Assembly: GCA_015233565.1 (NCBI GenBank)
Contig: JADFXM010000009.1
Coordinates: 62,001 to 126,000, forward strand
Length of the DNA stretch: 64,000 nt
Direction of reading: 5' to 3'
Source: Candidatus Rifleibacteriota bacterium
GTDB taxonomy: Bacteria; Muiribacteriota; Ozemobacteria; Ozemobacterales; Ozemobacteraceae
Shown here piece after piece: positions 26,121-37,280 of this stretch (position 1 is the first letter of the stretch; every line of letters begins with the position of its first letter). Under the pieces are notes generated by a model that saw only the letters and a list, made by a program, of their open reading frames with translations, was not told where the DNA came from and made no database searches. A program made the position numbers and the translations under genes.

Positions 26121-29100
26121 TTATTGTGACAGCTTTACAATCAGAACGCTTGCGTTTGCGTTGGTCTCCGTGCCACCAGCCAATGTTTGCAGAGTTACCG
26201 CAGCGGCCGACGTGTGATTTCTCAGCGTGAGAGTATCGCCTATAGCCAGAGTCACTATTGTTTGTCCGTTGTTTTGCTGCGTTCCAGCTCCAGATCCATA
26301 GATAATCCCGGGAATCAAAGTCCCATTCTTAAACAGCGAGAATTGGCTTGGTTCAACAGTCGAAAATATCCAGCTCACTTCATAAGTGCCAGCTTCATCG
26401 AAAACGATCCCCGATGCCCCAAGGCCATGTGTAATATTACCAGCTATTACACCATTGGTACTGAAAGTCACATCGGTATCTAAAGCAACAGTTTGAGCGC
26501 CAAGGTTGTAGATATATGCGTAGGTGGGAGACATGGCACCAGTCGGGCCCGTTGCACCAGTGGCCCCGGTCGTTCCAGTTGCGCCTGTTGCGCCTGTTGC
26601 ACCCGTTGCACCTGTTGCACCCGTTGCACCCGTTGCACCAGTGGCCCCGGTCGTTCCCGCTGCGCCTGTTACGCCCGTTGCACCAGTGGCCCCGGTCGTT
26701 CCCGCTGCGCCTGTTGCGCCCGTAGCTCCAGTGACTCCGTTCAAGCCATTCGCGCCGATGGGGCCAGAAGGACCGATGGCACCGTTTTGGCCCATTATCT
26801 GCCAGGTCGTTCCGTCCCAAATGTATGCTTTGCCATCACTTGAGTTATAATAAGCCCAATTGAGCTGGGGATTAACAGGATTTGCACTCAAGGTTCCCTT
26901 CCAGGTGATGCTCACGCCACTGGTACCAGGCGCACCCGCTGCCCCGGTTGCACCTGTGGCACCTACGGCACCAGTGGTGCCATCCTTGATCATGACCTGC
27001 CAGGCGATGCCATCCCAAATGTATGCCTTGCCATCAGTTGAGTTATAGTATGCCCAATTGAGCTGTGGATTAACAGGGTTTGCACTCAAGGTCCCCTTCC
27101 AAGTGATGCTCACACCGCTTAGACCAGTTGCACCCGCCGCCCCTGTTGTACCAGTAGCGCCAATGGGCCCTGAAGCTCCGATAGCACCATCGTTTACCAT
27201 AATTTGCCATGCTGCTCCATCCCAGATGTAGGTTGTGCCGTTGTTTGAGTTATAGTAGGCCCAATTGAGCTGTGGATTAACGGGATTTGCACTCAGGGTC
27301 CCCTTCCAAGTGAGGCTCACCCCACTGACACCAGGTGCACCCGCGGCACCGGTTGCACCTGTAGCACCTACAGCACCGGTGGTGCCATCCTTGATCATGA
27401 CCTGCCAGGTTGTGCCGTCCCAAATGTATGCCTTGCCATCGGTTGAGTTATAGTAAGCCCAATTGAGCTGTGGATTAACAGGATTTGCACTCAGGGTTCC
27501 TTTCCAGATGATGCTCACACCGCTGAGGCCGGTTGCACCAGCTGCTCCTGCTGCGCCAGTAGCCCCAATGGGACCAGCAGCGCCGATCGCGCCATCATTT
27601 ACCATGATCTGCCAGGATGTTCCGTCCCAAACGTAGGCAGTACCGGTGATTGAGTTATAGTAAGCCCAATTAAGTTGGGGATTGAGAGGAGCCGCACTCA
27701 GGGTTCCCTTCCAGGTAATGCTCACACCACTGCCGCCAGTTGCACCCACTGCACCTGTTGCACCTACAGCACCGGTGGAACCGTTTTTGACCATGAGTTG
27801 CCAGGCCGTGCCGTCCCAGATGTATGCCTCGCCGCTGGCTGAGTTATAGTAAGCCCAATTAATCTGCGGGTTAGCCGGAGCTGCATTCAGAGCTCCTTTC
27901 CAAATGATGCTCACACCGCTGAGACCGGTTGCACCGCTTGCTCCTGCTGTTCCCGTAGTCCCAATAGGACCAGCTGCGCCGATTGCGCCATCGTTTACCA
28001 TAATCTGCCAGGTTGCTCCATCCCAGATGTAGGTAGTACCGGTGGTTGGATTATAATAAGCCCAATTGAGTTGTGGGCTGGCAGGAGCTGCATTCTGGGT
28101 CCCCTTCCAGGTGATGCTCACCCCACTAATGCCAGTCGCACCAGCTGCACCTGTGGCTCCAACTGCACCGGTAGCACCATCCTGAATCATAACCTGCCAG
28201 GTAGTGCCATTCCAAATATATGCTTTGCCGTCAGTTGAGTTATAGTAAGCCCAATTAAGTTGAGGGCTAACAGGATTTGCATTCAGGGTTCCTTTCCAGA
28301 TGATACTTACACCATTGAGACCGCTTGCACCACTTGCTCCTGCTATACCGGTAGCCCCGATTGGACCGGCAGCGCCAATAGCGCCATCGTTTACCATAAT
28401 ACGCCAGGCTGCCCCATCCCAGATGTAAGTAATACCAGTAGTTGAGTTATAATAAGCCCAATTGAGCTGTGGGTTGGTAGGAGCCACGCCCAGGGTTCCC
28501 TTCCAGGTGATGCTTACGCCACTGGTACCAGCCGTGCCCACTGCACCAGTTGCGCCGGCTGCCCCAGTTGCGCCTTCCTGGGTCAGTATCTGCCAGGAAA
28601 CCCCATTCCAGATGTATGCCCTTCCATCATTTACATTGTAATAGGCCCAGTTGGCCTGGGGAGAAATTGGAGCCACAGGCAGCACACCTTTCCAAATAAT
28701 AAAACCTTGAGAGGCGCTGAGTATCATTTTGACTGGAGCCATGATGGTCACCTGGGCCGGTTTCACAGAAACCGGGGTTACTAGCTGCTGCAATAAACCG
28801 TTACCCATGATTGCCACAGTGTAGGTTCCTGCCGGAACACCCGTGATTGTGAATTTTCCTTTTTCATCAGTGAATGCCGAATAAGATGTTCCGGTTACAA
28901 ACGCGGTTATGCCCGTCACCGGGGAATATCCGGCCGGGACCAAGACCGAGCCAATGATGTCACTTGTAGCAGTCAGGTATAACACAAGATCGGTTGGTGA
29001 GGCCGCTGCATTTACGCTCCCCACCTGGACATTCCGTAGAATACTGCTGAAATTTTTATCCTTTATAGCAATCAGATTAAATGTCCCGTGCCGAACTCCC

Positions 29101-29402
29101 GTGAAGATAAATGAACCGCTGGCAACGGTAGTAGTAGCATAGATATTCCCGTCGATGCTTCCAACCCCCGAAGTTTGAGCGTTTAAGCTTGCGGGGGGGG
29201 GAATGATCGCCCCATCAGCCACCAGATAGACCGTGATTTTGCTAAGGTCGCCCTGTCCGGCTACTCGTCCATGGACGATAGAAGTGGTACCATCGCTCCC
29301 CAAAAAACCCTGCGGAGAACCAACCGGATTGGCACCACCCCCAATACATCCCATCAAACAAGCAGCGAGGATGAGCATCATTACCACTAATGTCCTTTTC
29401 AT
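26121..29402 (-). CDS. Collagen-like repeat lipoprotein with BclA-type C-terminal domain
   Basis: 1093 residues. Residues 1-20 end in a lipobox (LMGC). Two carboxypeptidase-regulatory-like beta-sandwiches follow (about 40-130 and 150-225; [20 protein letters not shown]). Ten modules of 63-69 residues then alternate: each has a W-K-G...NWAYYN...YIWDG..WQ(I/V)M core and ends in Gly-X-Thr/Ala triplets. A longer Gly-Ala-Thr run precedes the last 130 residues, which contain [39 protein letters not shown] and [18 protein letters not shown]. That domain closely resembles the C1q/TNF-like BclA C-terminus of Bacillus and Paenibacillus exosporium filaments, where it trimerises the collagen stalk. Probably a surface fibre. 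Confidence 0.9.
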   Translation of the reverse strand: MKRTLVVMMLILAACLMGCIGGGANPVGSPQGFLGSDGTTSIVHGRVAGQGDLSKITVYLVADGAIIPPPASLNAQTSGVGSIDGNIYATTTVASGSFIFTGVRHGTFNLIAIKDKNFSSILRNVQVGSVNAAASPTDLVLYLTATSDIIGSVLVPAGYSPVTGITAFVTGTSYSAFTDEKGKFTITGVPAGTYTVAIMGNGLLQQLVTPVSVKPAQVTIMAPVKMILSASQGFIIWKGVLPVAPISPQANWAYYNVNDGRAYIWNGVSWQILTQEGATGAAGATGAVGTAGTSGVSITWKGTLGVAPTNPQLNWAYYNSTTGITYIWDGAAWRIMVNDGAIGAAGPIGATGIAGASGASGLNGVSIIWKGTLNANPVSPQLNWAYYNSTDGKAYIWNGTTWQVMIQDGATGAVGATGAAGATGISGVSITWKGTQNAAPASPQLNWAYYNPTTGTTYIWDGATWQIMVNDGAIGAAGPIGTTGTAGASGATGLSGVSIIWKGALNAAPANPQINWAYYNSASGEAYIWDGTAWQLMVKNGSTGAVGATGAVGATGGSGVSITWKGTLSAAPLNPQLNWAYYNSITGTAYVWDGTSWQIMVNDGAIGAAGPIGATGAAGAAGATGLSGVSIIWKGTLSANPVNPQLNWAYYNSTDGKAYIWDGTTWQVMIKDGTTGAVGATGATGAAGAPGVSGVSLTWKGTLSANPVNPQLNWAYYNSNNGTTYIWDGAAWQIMVNDGAIGASGPIGATGTTGAAGATGLSGVSITWKGTLSANPVNPQLNWAYYNSTDGKAYIWDGIAWQVMIKDGTTGAVGATGATGAAGAPGTSGVSITWKGTLSANPVNPQLNWAYYNSSDGKAYIWDGTTWQIMGQNGAIGPSGPIGANGLNGVTGATGATGAAGTTGATGATGVTGAAGTTGATGATGATGATGATGATGATGATGTTGATGATGPTGAMSPTYAYIYNLGAQTVALDTDVTFSTNGVIAGNITHGLGASGIVFDEAGTYEVSWIFSTVEPSQFSLFKNGTLIPGIIYGSGAGTQQNNGQTIVTLAIGDTLTLRNHTSAAAVTLQTLAGGTETNANASVLIVKLSQ
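26530..28712 (-). repeat. Alternating tandem repeat array within the collagen-like gene
   Basis: Ten modules form five supra-repeats of about 132 codons. Odd modules carry a short triplet run of the TGAVGATGA type, even modules a longer [13 protein letters not shown] run. The last four modules are nearly identical at DNA level (shared [20 protein letters not shown]), suggesting recent duplication or gene conversion. The 5'-most module is the most divergent. Confidence 0.85.
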
Positions 29403-29464
29403 GGAAAACCCCTTAAATTCAAAATTTCCGACAGCCAGAATGCCTTCGGCGAGGAAATAATCTC

Positions 29465-30109
29465 TTAACTTGCAGGAACCACAATCCCAGTGAATCTTTG
29501 TTCTTTGTATCCATCACGGGTGGCAATCAGAGTGTATGTCCCCGGTGGAACATCCAGAAACTCGAACCAGCCCTGACTGTCCGTGATCGTAGATCTGCCC
29601 GTCCCGAAAATCACCACTGATGCGCCGTTGATTGGAGCATCGGTGGACTGATCCCGGACTTTCCCGGAAATAGTTCGGGGAGAGCCGGACGGAACATCTG
29701 AAACGACCGTGACCTGATGTGTTGCCTTTCCGGAACCTCCGGATGAGTTAGTCGCTGCGCAGGTGAAATCGAATGTCCCCGTTGCCGAGGGAGCCGTCCA
29801 AACTGTCTTTCCCAATTTGGTCGTTGAAAACAGCCCTTGTGCTGGGTTCACTGACCAATCGAATACAAAGCTGAGGTTCCCATTCGGGTCAACGGGAACG
29901 GCTTCCAACACAATCGTGCCGTTGACCAGAACGGTATTACTCCCGATGATGGAAAGGGCAATCTTTCCGATTCCACTTCCCTCCCCCAAGCCTAAATCAT
30001 TTGGAAAATTGCCATAAGCGTTACTGCGACCATTCTGAATACAACCAGCGCAGAAAGGAAGTGCCGTAAGAACGACCACCAAACAGGAAAGTAAAACGAA
30101 TTTATTCAC
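29465..30109 (-). CDS. Lipoprotein with Ig-like and carboxypeptidase-regulatory domains
   Basis: 214 residues from a GTG with GGAGG upstream. The signal sequence ends in a lipobox (CAGC). Residues about 45-130 are a PKD/Ig-like domain with FVFDWSVNP and [19 protein letters not shown]. Residues about 138-214 are a carboxypeptidase-regulatory-like domain with [39 protein letters not shown]. It lies 62 bases upstream of the collagen-like gene on the same strand, so the two may be co-transcribed and displayed together. Binding or structural role is inferred. Confidence 0.8.
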   Translation of the reverse strand: MNKFVLLSCLVVVLTALPFCAGCIQNGRSNAYGNFPNDLGLGEGSGIGKIALSIIGSNTVLVNGTIVLEAVPVDPNGNLSFVFDWSVNPAQGLFSTTKLGKTVWTAPSATGTFDFTCAATNSSGGSGKATHQVTVVSDVPSGSPRTISGKVRDQSTDAPINGASVVIFGTGRSTITDSQGWFEFLDVPPGTYTLIATRDGYKEQRFTGIVVPAS

Positions 30110-30643
30110 ACGAGACCTCCCGTAAAAAATCTTTTTTTCAGAAAAAATCCATTTTATATTTGATCCCTCATTTGTATATGTAAATGTAGAATAGGAAAAT
30201 CCATTGTTTCACCCAATTAACTAGTTAAAATTAACTATTTTCACACAGCAAATTCGCTGAAACAATTTTGGAAAAGCAAGCAGAAGAGACAATCTTAGTG
30301 AAAAAGAAAGAGTTTTCGATCTTCTCTCTTAAATCTCTGTTTTAAAGCAGGTTTTAAAGAATTCGGATCAGCTACTTTCATACAGTGTCCTATTTTCCAT
30401 TTCTTTTGTCAGTGGAATCAATTTCCCGGAAAACATGAAAGCGATCTTTAGTAACACTAGTATAAGAGTCACCTTTTTTGTAGTTCGGGTTGTCCGAAAG
30501 ATGGTTATTATTAACTGGTTTTTAAGGTAGAACTAAGGATTTTCTTTGTTCTACGGTTGCTGTTATATAAGTTATAAGGTCATTTTGTTAAGAGTTCCAA
30601 GTGTTCAACAATTTTTTGACAAATTTACAAAGGAGGAAAGAAT
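30110..30643. other. Divergent intergenic region
   Basis: AT-rich; contains the palindromic stretch TTAACTAGTTAAAATTAAC near 30217-30235 and AGGAGG at 30632. No gene or clear promoter pair is supported. Confidence 0.4.
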
Positions 30644-31369
30644 ATGCCCATTAACCCTGTAGATCCAACCGAAGCAGCTAGAGCTGTTTCACAGACCGAT
30701 GCCCAGGCCCCATCCCACACAACCCAAACTCAAACCGCCAACAAAAATTCGGCTTCAGAAAAGGCCAAACCTGCCGGAACAGATAGCGTTCAGATAACCA
30801 ATGCCTCAAGGGCGGCTGCGCAGGAGGCAACAGAGACTCCAGCTCAAACCGAGTTGGAAGCTAGCCAAGGTGATTCTCAGGCTCAGGCCTTACTCGATAG
30901 TCAAGCAGCCACAAAAGCTGCAAATCAAACTCAACTTGAGAAAGAAGCTTCAACCAAAGCCGCAACCAAAACTCAACTTGAGAAAGAAGCTGCCACTATT
31001 GCCGCAAACCAAGCTCAATTTGAAAAAGATGCTTCCAATAAGACTATTTCCGATAAAGCTCTTTCCGATAAAGCTCTTTCCGATAAAGCTCTTTCCGATC
31101 AAGTTATTTCCGATAAGGCTATTGCCGATAAGGTCGCTTCCCAAGCCCAACTTCAAACGGGGAATTCCACTCCCGAAAAGACCCCCCCTGCTGCACCACA
31201 GACCATTGCAACAAACAACCTTCCTCAAACGGCAGTACAGGAAACAAGGGAAACCATTCCTCAAACAACCAAAGAAGCCGATCTCGGCGATCGTCAAGCT
31301 CAAGCAAAACTCGATAAGGAAGCTGCTGCTAAGGAAAAAGCGAAATCATCGCCATTGCTTAACCTTTGA
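30644..31369 (+). CDS. Low-complexity Ala/Gln/Lys-rich repeat protein
   Basis: 241 residues, no signal peptide, strongly hydrophilic. Around residues 92-133 a 15-residue unit repeats (KAANQTQLEKEASTK type), then five-residue units (SDKAL) repeat several times near 135-160. At DNA level the second set is a 15-base tandem repeat (TTTCCGATAAAGCTC) around 31045-31110. A segment near residue 47 (GTDSVQITNASRAAAQ) recalls disordered flagellar-type regulatory proteins, which is weak. AAAGGAGGA precedes the ATG. Probably an extended helical or disordered protein, followed 480 bases later by a DUF5610 protein that also lacks a signal peptide. Function unknown. Confidence 0.72.
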   Translation: MPINPVDPTEAARAVSQTDAQAPSHTTQTQTANKNSASEKAKPAGTDSVQITNASRAAAQEATETPAQTELEASQGDSQAQALLDSQAATKAANQTQLEKEASTKAATKTQLEKEAATIAANQAQFEKDASNKTISDKALSDKALSDKALSDQVISDKAIADKVASQAQLQTGNSTPEKTPPAAPQTIATNNLPQTAVQETRETIPQTTKEADLGDRQAQAKLDKEAAAKEKAKSSPLLNL

Positions 31370-31851
31370 GAACTATGTTAAGCTTCCGCATTAACCACTG
31401 CAAATCTTTATTTTTTCCAAAGCAAGTATTAAATAATTTTGCAAGAACCTCAAAGACAATTTGATTCAAGCAGCCAACCACCTACGAAAACCGGCTTCAA
31501 TGGGAAACACGGCAAGAAGTTCAGATATCCTGATGCGGAAGCATTTTATAATGGCACTTTTTGGGCGTGAAAAACTTGAAATTAAAACAAATTTTTCACA
31601 AAAAAATGCATTTTCCAATTCCGGTCAAATCCTGCAGAACCCTTATCAATTCATATATGGGCAAGGGAATCCGAAGTTAGATAGTTCTGCCTCTTAGTGT
31701 TTCCTCCCGTAGCAGGGTATTCGCAACAAACCAACGCGTCGATCCCAGCAAAATTGGTAAGGGAGGATGTAAATTGAAACGGTTGCCTAAAGTTTTTTAC
31801 AACTTTATTTTGATTTGCGGTATTTAGATCTGGCTTCCAAGGAGATTTCAT
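31370..31851. other. Intergenic gap
   Basis: A 78-codon frame at 31461-31697 has no motif and is not called. AAGGAGA precedes the next gene; a TTTACA box near 31795 might be a -35 element. Confidence 0.4.
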
Positions 31852-32730
31852 ATGGTAAATCCAATTTCAGGAAATCTGATTAATCCTTTCCCAGCATCAG
31901 AAACCAACCAGCTTATGCCAACTTCAACTTCTCAGAACTCCGACATTTTTAGGAACAGTGATCCAGCTGATCCACTAAACGGGTTGAACATGGATCAGTG
32001 GAACATTCCTTTTGCAGACAAGCAGAAAATCCAATTTGCACGCTTTCTATATGGATTGAACTACCAGACTTTTAATTCGATGAGCGCCTCACAAGGACAA
32101 CAAGTCCCCGCAGAAGGTTTTACTCCTCAGGATACTTACAACTTTCTTCAAAATTATTTTAGCAAAAATCCAACTTTTTCACCAACAACTTCCACTTCTC
32201 CAAGCAGCACTTCTCAACAAACCGGCACATCAACCAGCACCACAGATGTTCCATCCCAAACAACATCCAGCACACAGAATACGCTAACCCAACTGCAGGA
32301 ATATTTTTCCCCGGAAAATACCGCGCAAAGAATTCTCGATGTAGCAACAAGCTTCTTCAACGTGAGTCAAATTGAGCAAAATCAAGGAAATACAGAAGCA
32401 TCCCGACAAAATTTTGCCAACTTAATTGGAACTGCAATAGACGAAGGATTCAAACAAGCTGGGTACAAATCAAATCAATGGCCCGATGCGGTTCAAAGTG
32501 GGGTCGACAAAACCCATTCTCTTGTGAGCTCAGGGCTTGATTCTTTCGTTAAAAATGGTATCGATGCACAAACTGCGAATTCAGTTTCCCCCACAGAAAA
32601 AATAGCGGCATACCGTCAGGAAGCTGCTCTATATTTCGATCAGTTCAAAAAGGCTTTCGAACCGGGTGATTACACCGCCCAAGGGGTTATTCAGGCCTTC
32701 TCGCAGGACACATATTCCAAGATGGGGTAA
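31852..32730 (+). CDS. DUF5610-domain protein
   Basis: 292 residues without signal peptide. Residues 1-100 are Asn/Gln/Ser-rich, residues 105-145 a Ser/Thr linker, and residues about 150-245 match the DUF5610 family: SPENTAQRILDVATSFF, IGTAIDEGFKQAG and VQSGVDKTHSLVSSGLDSF. DUF5610 proteins are cytoplasmic or non-classically secreted helical proteins of unknown function, often near motility or surface genes. AAGGAGA precedes the start. Its predecessor has a similarly hydrophilic, signal-less character, so both could form a pair. Confidence 0.8.
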   Translation: MVNPISGNLINPFPASETNQLMPTSTSQNSDIFRNSDPADPLNGLNMDQWNIPFADKQKIQFARFLYGLNYQTFNSMSASQGQQVPAEGFTPQDTYNFLQNYFSKNPTFSPTTSTSPSSTSQQTGTSTSTTDVPSQTTSSTQNTLTQLQEYFSPENTAQRILDVATSFFNVSQIEQNQGNTEASRQNFANLIGTAIDEGFKQAGYKSNQWPDAVQSGVDKTHSLVSSGLDSFVKNGIDAQTANSVSPTEKIAAYRQEAALYFDQFKKAFEPGDYTAQGVIQAFSQDTYSKMG

Positions 32731-32748
32731 CACATTCTTTATAGTAAT

Positions 32749-32892
32749 CAGCGAAAAAGAGCAAAAATGCTTGTCCTATAAACCTGCATCAATGCAAGTG
32801 CAGAAAATTTGGAAAAAATAATTTTTCGCGGATTTTTTTTTGAATTGTATGGTTAATTGCCAATGTCAATACGAATTTACTCTTTGTTGCTG
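32749..32892 (+). mobile_element. MITE-like element, family 1, copy 2 (144 bp)
   Basis: Begins CAGCGAAAAAGAGCAAAAAT and ends TTTACTCTTTGTTGCTG, the same ends as the 8004 copy. It is flanked by perfect 9-base direct repeats TATAGTAAT (32740-32748 and 32893-32901). The right-hand 70 bases are nearly identical to copy 1; the left part has drifted more. It lies about 165 bases upstream of clpB in the same orientation. Confidence 0.85.
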
Positions 32893-33056
32893 TATAGTAA
32901 TGGACTTTTTCGGCCTCAGAGTAGTATGTTCGATTCTGAAGCCAATTTTAAGTCAAAATGTGTACTTTTTTTTCGGAAGAAACAGAAAATGATTGAAATT
33001 TATGCCGCACACGTTTCTTGAAGTTATAGTTTTTAGATTAAGAAAGAGGTGAAAAC

Positions 33057-35693
33057 ATGAATCTTGAAAAAATGACAATAAAAACTCAGGAAGCGTTGCA
33101 ACTTGCCCAAACAATCGCTTTAAAAAACGGAAACACCGAAATTGATCCGGAACATGTTCTTTCGGCGCTTTTCGAAGAATCGGATGGTTTTCTTCCAAGG
33201 TTGTTCAACAAGATGAATGTACCATTGGAAGACTTCAAGGATCGACTAGCCGATGAAATTCGCAAAAAACCGAGAGTTGCAGGCCCTGGTGTTGCTCCTG
33301 GAGAGGTAATGGTAAGCCGGAATTTTTCCCATCTGCTCATAAGAGCCGAAGAAGAGATGAAAAACCTGAAGGATGAATATCTTTCCATCGAACATCTTGT
33401 AATTGCCATGATTGATGACACAAAAAGTCCCATTCTGGGAAGAGTGTTTTCGCAATTCAAAATCAATCGCGACCGTTTCCTTGGAGCCCTGTTGGAAGTC
33501 CGTGGAAACCAGAGAATTGTATCCCCAAATCCTGAACAGACATTCGAAGCCCTTGAAAAATACGGCCGTGATCTGGTAAAAGAAGCCAGATTAGGAAAAC
33601 TGGACCCTGTAATTGGGCGTGATGCAGAAATCAGGCGTGTAATAAGAATTCTTTCTCGAAAAACAAAAAATAATCCGGTCCTTACCGGGGAACCCGGAGT
33701 AGGTAAAACTGCCATCGTTGAAGGCCTTGCACAGAGAATTCTTCGTGGCGACGTCCCCGAAGGACTTAAGGATAAGACAATATTTGCGCTTGATCTTGGC
33801 GCACTCATTGCTGGCGCAAAATACCGTGGAGAATTCGAAGAAAGGTTAAAGGCGGTTCTTGCGGAAATTAAAAGCAGCGACGGAAGAATCATCCTTTTCA
33901 TTGATGAACTCCACAACATTGTTGGTGCCGGTAAAGCTGAAGGTTCAATGGATGCGGGAAACATGCTGAAACCTATGCTTGCCAGAGGTGAACTGCATTG
34001 CATTGGGGCAACAACTCTGGATGAATATCGGAAGCATCTTGAAAAAGATGCCGCCTTGGAAAGGCGGTTTCAGCCGGTTCTAGTTGATCAGCCTGATATT
34101 CCAGACACTATTTCCATTCTACGGGGCTTGAAGGAAAGATTTGAAGTCCATCATGGGGTAAAGATCCATGATAATGCTATAATTGCGGCAGCAACACTTT
34201 CCCAAAGATATATTTCTGACCGATTTCTTCCCGATAAGGCAATTGACCTGATTGATGAGGCATGTGCGACAATCAGAACTGAAATTGATTCGATGCCGGC
34301 AGAGCTCGATGAAGTAACAAGAAAAATTATGCAACTTCAGATCGAAGAAGCCGCTTTGTCAAAAGAAAAGGATGAAGCAAGTCTCCGCAGGTTGGAAGAA
34401 CTGAAAAAGGAGCTTGCAGAAATTAAGAATCGCGCTGATTCAATGAAAACACAGTGGGAAAGTGAAAGGGAAACAATTAAAAAGGTTCAGAATCTTCGCG
34501 AAGAAATAGAAGCAATTCACAGAGGAATCGAAGGCGCGGAAAGAGATTATAACCTGAACTTGGCAGCTGAACTAAAGCACGGGAAACTTCCGGAAATAAA
34601 AAAACGACTATTACAACTCGAAGAAGAGCTAAAAAGAAAACAAAGCACGGGAAGATTAGTCCGGGAAGTGGTTACAGATGATGAAATCGCAGAAATAGTT
34701 TCCAGGTGGACAGGTATTCCGGTCACCAGATTGGTTGAAGGTGAAAGGGAAAAATTTCTGAAATTGGAGGGCGTTCTTCATAAACGCGTTGTTGGCCAGG
34801 ATGAAGCCGTAAGCCTTGTTGTAGATGCTGTTTTGCGATCCAAAGCTGGAATCAAAGATCCTAAGCGTCCCATAGGGTCCTTCATTTTTCTCGGGCCCAC
34901 CGGTGTTGGAAAGACTGAGCTTGCAAAAACCCTTGCGGAGTCTTTATTCGATAGTGAAAGTAACATGGTCAGGATCGATATGAGCGAGTATTTGGAAAAA
35001 CACACTGTATCGAGATTGATTGGGGCACCTCCCGGTTATATCGGCTTTGACGAAGGGGGACAGCTCACTGAAGCAGTGAGACGAAAACCTTATTCAGTAG
35101 TGCTTTTTGATGAAATAGAAAAAGCACATCCCGATGTTTTCAATGTTATGCTGCAAATCCTGGATGATGGAAGACTTACAGATTCCAAGGGTCGAACAGT
35201 CGACTTCAAGAATGTTGTCGTAATTATGACCAGCAACATTGGCTCACACTTTCTAATAGAAGGTGTTGAGAAAGGAGAAATTAAACCGGAAGTTCGGGAA
35301 AAAGTCTTGTTTGACCTTAAAAACGCTTTCAAGCCGGAGTTTTTGAATCGAATTGATGAGATCATTTTTTTCAAACCACTCAGCCTGCACGAACTTTCCG
35401 GAATACTTGATCTGATTCTGAACGAGCTTGGCAAACGCTTGGGTGAGCGGAAAATTTCACTTGATCTGACCGAGGAAGCCAAGAGTTGGTTGATTAAAAA
35501 AGGTTACAGTTCGGTTTACGGGGCCAGACCGCTCAAACGAACAGTTCAGAAAGAACTTGAAACCAGATTGGCGAGAGAAATTCTTGCGAACAATGTTTAC
35601 GAAGGGACTACAGTAAAGATAGATCTCAAGGACGGAAATCTCGATTTCTCAGTTGTACCAGTTGAGCGAAACCACGAAAATTCTTCATGCTGA
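33057..35693 (+). CDS. clpB: ClpB protein disaggregase
   Basis: 878 residues, the family's full length. Order: double Clp_N repeat (residues 1-145), first AAA+ module with Walker A GEPGVGKT at 211-218 and Walker [10 protein letters not shown], the coiled-coil M-domain (about 400-530, with many E/K heptads), second AAA+ module with Walker A GPTGVGKT at 613-620 and sensor region, and the C-terminal D2-small domain. No IGF/L loop for ClpP binding is evident, consistent with ClpB rather than ClpA/C. With DnaK it rescues aggregated proteins after stress. No CIRCE operator is visible upstream; a MITE-like element occupies the promoter region. Confidence 0.97.
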   Translation: MNLEKMTIKTQEALQLAQTIALKNGNTEIDPEHVLSALFEESDGFLPRLFNKMNVPLEDFKDRLADEIRKKPRVAGPGVAPGEVMVSRNFSHLLIRAEEEMKNLKDEYLSIEHLVIAMIDDTKSPILGRVFSQFKINRDRFLGALLEVRGNQRIVSPNPEQTFEALEKYGRDLVKEARLGKLDPVIGRDAEIRRVIRILSRKTKNNPVLTGEPGVGKTAIVEGLAQRILRGDVPEGLKDKTIFALDLGALIAGAKYRGEFEERLKAVLAEIKSSDGRIILFIDELHNIVGAGKAEGSMDAGNMLKPMLARGELHCIGATTLDEYRKHLEKDAALERRFQPVLVDQPDIPDTISILRGLKERFEVHHGVKIHDNAIIAAATLSQRYISDRFLPDKAIDLIDEACATIRTEIDSMPAELDEVTRKIMQLQIEEAALSKEKDEASLRRLEELKKELAEIKNRADSMKTQWESERETIKKVQNLREEIEAIHRGIEGAERDYNLNLAAELKHGKLPEIKKRLLQLEEELKRKQSTGRLVREVVTDDEIAEIVSRWTGIPVTRLVEGEREKFLKLEGVLHKRVVGQDEAVSLVVDAVLRSKAGIKDPKRPIGSFIFLGPTGVGKTELAKTLAESLFDSESNMVRIDMSEYLEKHTVSRLIGAPPGYIGFDEGGQLTEAVRRKPYSVVLFDEIEKAHPDVFNVMLQILDDGRLTDSKGRTVDFKNVVVIMTSNIGSHFLIEGVEKGEIKPEVREKVLFDLKNAFKPEFLNRIDEIIFFKPLSLHELSGILDLILNELGKRLGERKISLDLTEEAKSWLIKKGYSSVYGARPLKRTVQKELETRLAREILANNVYEGTTVKIDLKDGNLDFSVVPVERNHENSSC

Positions 35694-35779
35694 GAAGGTG
35701 TGAATAAAATTTTTCTTTGATCATGCGAATTTTGCTTTCAACCGCTATCGCAACTGCTTGTTTAACGTTTGAATACATT

Positions 35780-35819
35780 CAAGGCTGAACAACCAAATTC
35801 GATAGATTGTTCAGCCTTG
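35780..35819. terminator. Bidirectional hairpin between clpB and the convergent gene
   Basis: CAAGGCTGAACAA (35780-35792) and TTGTTCAGCCTTG (35807-35819) form a perfect 13-base stem with a 14-base loop, 16 bases before the end of the convergent gene. T-runs are poor on both sides. Confidence 0.65.
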
Positions 35820-35835
35820 ATCCTATCTCCGGATG

Positions 35836-36240
35836 TTATTTGGCATAGTGTTTTCGAACCTTCGCCGCGATCTCAGGATCTGTCATTTTGTCGCTTGTTT
35901 CAATCCCAACAACACGTTCCCCGAGATTATTTTCTTCAAGACGCTCTTTCAGCTCGCTTTTGGTAGTACCCGGGCCAAATATCAAAATAGACTCCGCATC
36001 ACGAATGCTTTCAATAACCTTATCATAATAAATATGAAGATGCCCCGTTAAAGCTCTCTGACGGCTATCATCCGCTGGGACCTGATGGGAATCGTAGGAA
36101 CCCTTTAGAGGTGAATCACCAGTACGACGAGCTTGTTTTTCCACTTCGGAATTTATCACTCCGATCTCTTCCCCTTTTTCTTTAAGAGAAACTACAACAG
36201 CTTTTTTCTGGTCAATCCAAAGACCCACTTTTGCTCTCAT
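35836..36240 (-). CDS. Conserved stress-associated protein, release-factor-fold-like
   Basis: 134 residues. ATG at 36240 is chosen because AGGAGA lies six bases upstream; a slightly longer frame begins at 36261. The protein has the pattern KVGLWIDQKKAVVVSLKEKG, then KGSYDSHQVPADDSRQRAL, GHLHIYYDKVIESIRDAES and ILIFGPGTTKSELKERLEEN with a final ETSDKMTDPEIAAKVRKH. This matches a widespread family of small proteins with an eRF1-domain-like (baeRF/host-attachment type) alpha/beta fold. Biochemical role is unknown; it commonly sits beside stress genes such as BON and CsbD, as here. Confidence 0.78.
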   Translation of the reverse strand: MRAKVGLWIDQKKAVVVSLKEKGEEIGVINSEVEKQARRTGDSPLKGSYDSHQVPADDSRQRALTGHLHIYYDKVIESIRDAESILIFGPGTTKSELKERLEENNLGERVVGIETSDKMTDPEIAAKVRKHYAK

Positions 36241-36479
36241 TGCTGTCTCCTTTTTTTGCAAATTTAACTCAAATAATAGTTTCCGGATGGTTCAACATAA
36301 CTAAAACAGGTTCAAATAATTTTTCAAGGTTGCTTTGTATCATTTGAAACAACATTCATTATAGAAAAATTGAAAATAAAACGGCCAAGCAAAATTTACA
36401 GAAAGGATTTTCAAATGTGATGAAAGCATTTCTTTTAATTGTGCCCGGAATAAAGTCCCAGCAACCTTTCAATCTAATG

Positions 36480-37250
36480 TCACTCATCGACTGCAATTTG
36501 ATTTTTCACACTTGTAACTCCACGAATGTCGCTAACAAGCTTAGTGACCAGGGCTTTTTGAGTTGCACTTTTTGAACTTCCGGTCAAGGTGACTTCACCA
36601 TCATGCGTTTCGATTTTTGTGTTAATAGAACGGGTTGAACGATGAGTCAACAATGCCATCTTGACCAGGGCTGTGATGGACGGATCATCAATTTTCTCGT
36701 CTGAAGCGGTTTGCACCACCCCTTTCTGAGTTTGCCCAACCGTCATTTCAACCTTAACGTCTTTCACGCCCTCAACATCTTTTGCGTATTCACTGACCAG
36801 TTGCTTCTGGGCGTCATCTAAAGCTTCGCCCTTCAGTGTCACTATTCCATCTTTCACATCGACAACAGTATTGCCACCGTTGCTGTTGCGATGAAACTGC
36901 AGAGTTAGTTTCACTTTTTGGCTGATTCCTTTATCCGGATTTTCGGCCACCACTTCGGCTATGGTTTGAAGTTGATTAACTACACTGAGAACTCCTGGTA
37001 AATTTCCAGCAGTATCCTGAGCCAATGCTTTGTGAAATTCTTCGGATACAGCTCCGGTCAATGTAACAACACCATCTTTGACCTCAGCTCTTATTGCATC
37101 GCCCTTGAGATAAGTTTGATAAACGTAACTCCGCACAAACAATGACTGGATTTTGTCATCATCCGATGATGCAAACAGAGGCACGATTGTAATCAACATC
37201 GTGACCGCAATCACCGCAAACGCAAAAAGATACATTGCTTTCAGGTTCAT
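36480..37250 (-). CDS. Periplasmic triple-BON-domain protein (OsmY-like)
   Basis: 256 residues with a signal peptide (1-27, ending LFASS). Three BON domains: about 30-100 (KGDAIRAEVKDGVVTLTG), 108-175 (TVVDVKDGIVTLKGEA) and 188-255 (TKIETHDGEVTLTGSSK). BON domains bind phospholipid membranes and OsmY-type proteins protect the periplasm in osmotic or envelope stress. The gene is the intact relative of the pseudogene at 24679. It is monocistronic; a small palindrome (CATACCC...GGGTATG) lies 30-50 bases upstream. Confidence 0.92.
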   Translation of the reverse strand: MNLKAMYLFAFAVIAVTMLITIVPLFASSDDDKIQSLFVRSYVYQTYLKGDAIRAEVKDGVVTLTGAVSEEFHKALAQDTAGNLPGVLSVVNQLQTIAEVVAENPDKGISQKVKLTLQFHRNSNGGNTVVDVKDGIVTLKGEALDDAQKQLVSEYAKDVEGVKDVKVEMTVGQTQKGVVQTASDEKIDDPSITALVKMALLTHRSTRSINTKIETHDGEVTLTGSSKSATQKALVTKLVSDIRGVTSVKNQIAVDE

Positions 37251-37280
37251 TTTACTACCTCGCTTAATTAGTTATTGTGG

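Noticed and set aside
26524-27453. Plus-strand Pro/Ala/Val-rich frames opposite the collagen-like gene
   Set aside because: They are the complement of Gly-Ala-Thr codons and lack starts with ribosome binding sites.
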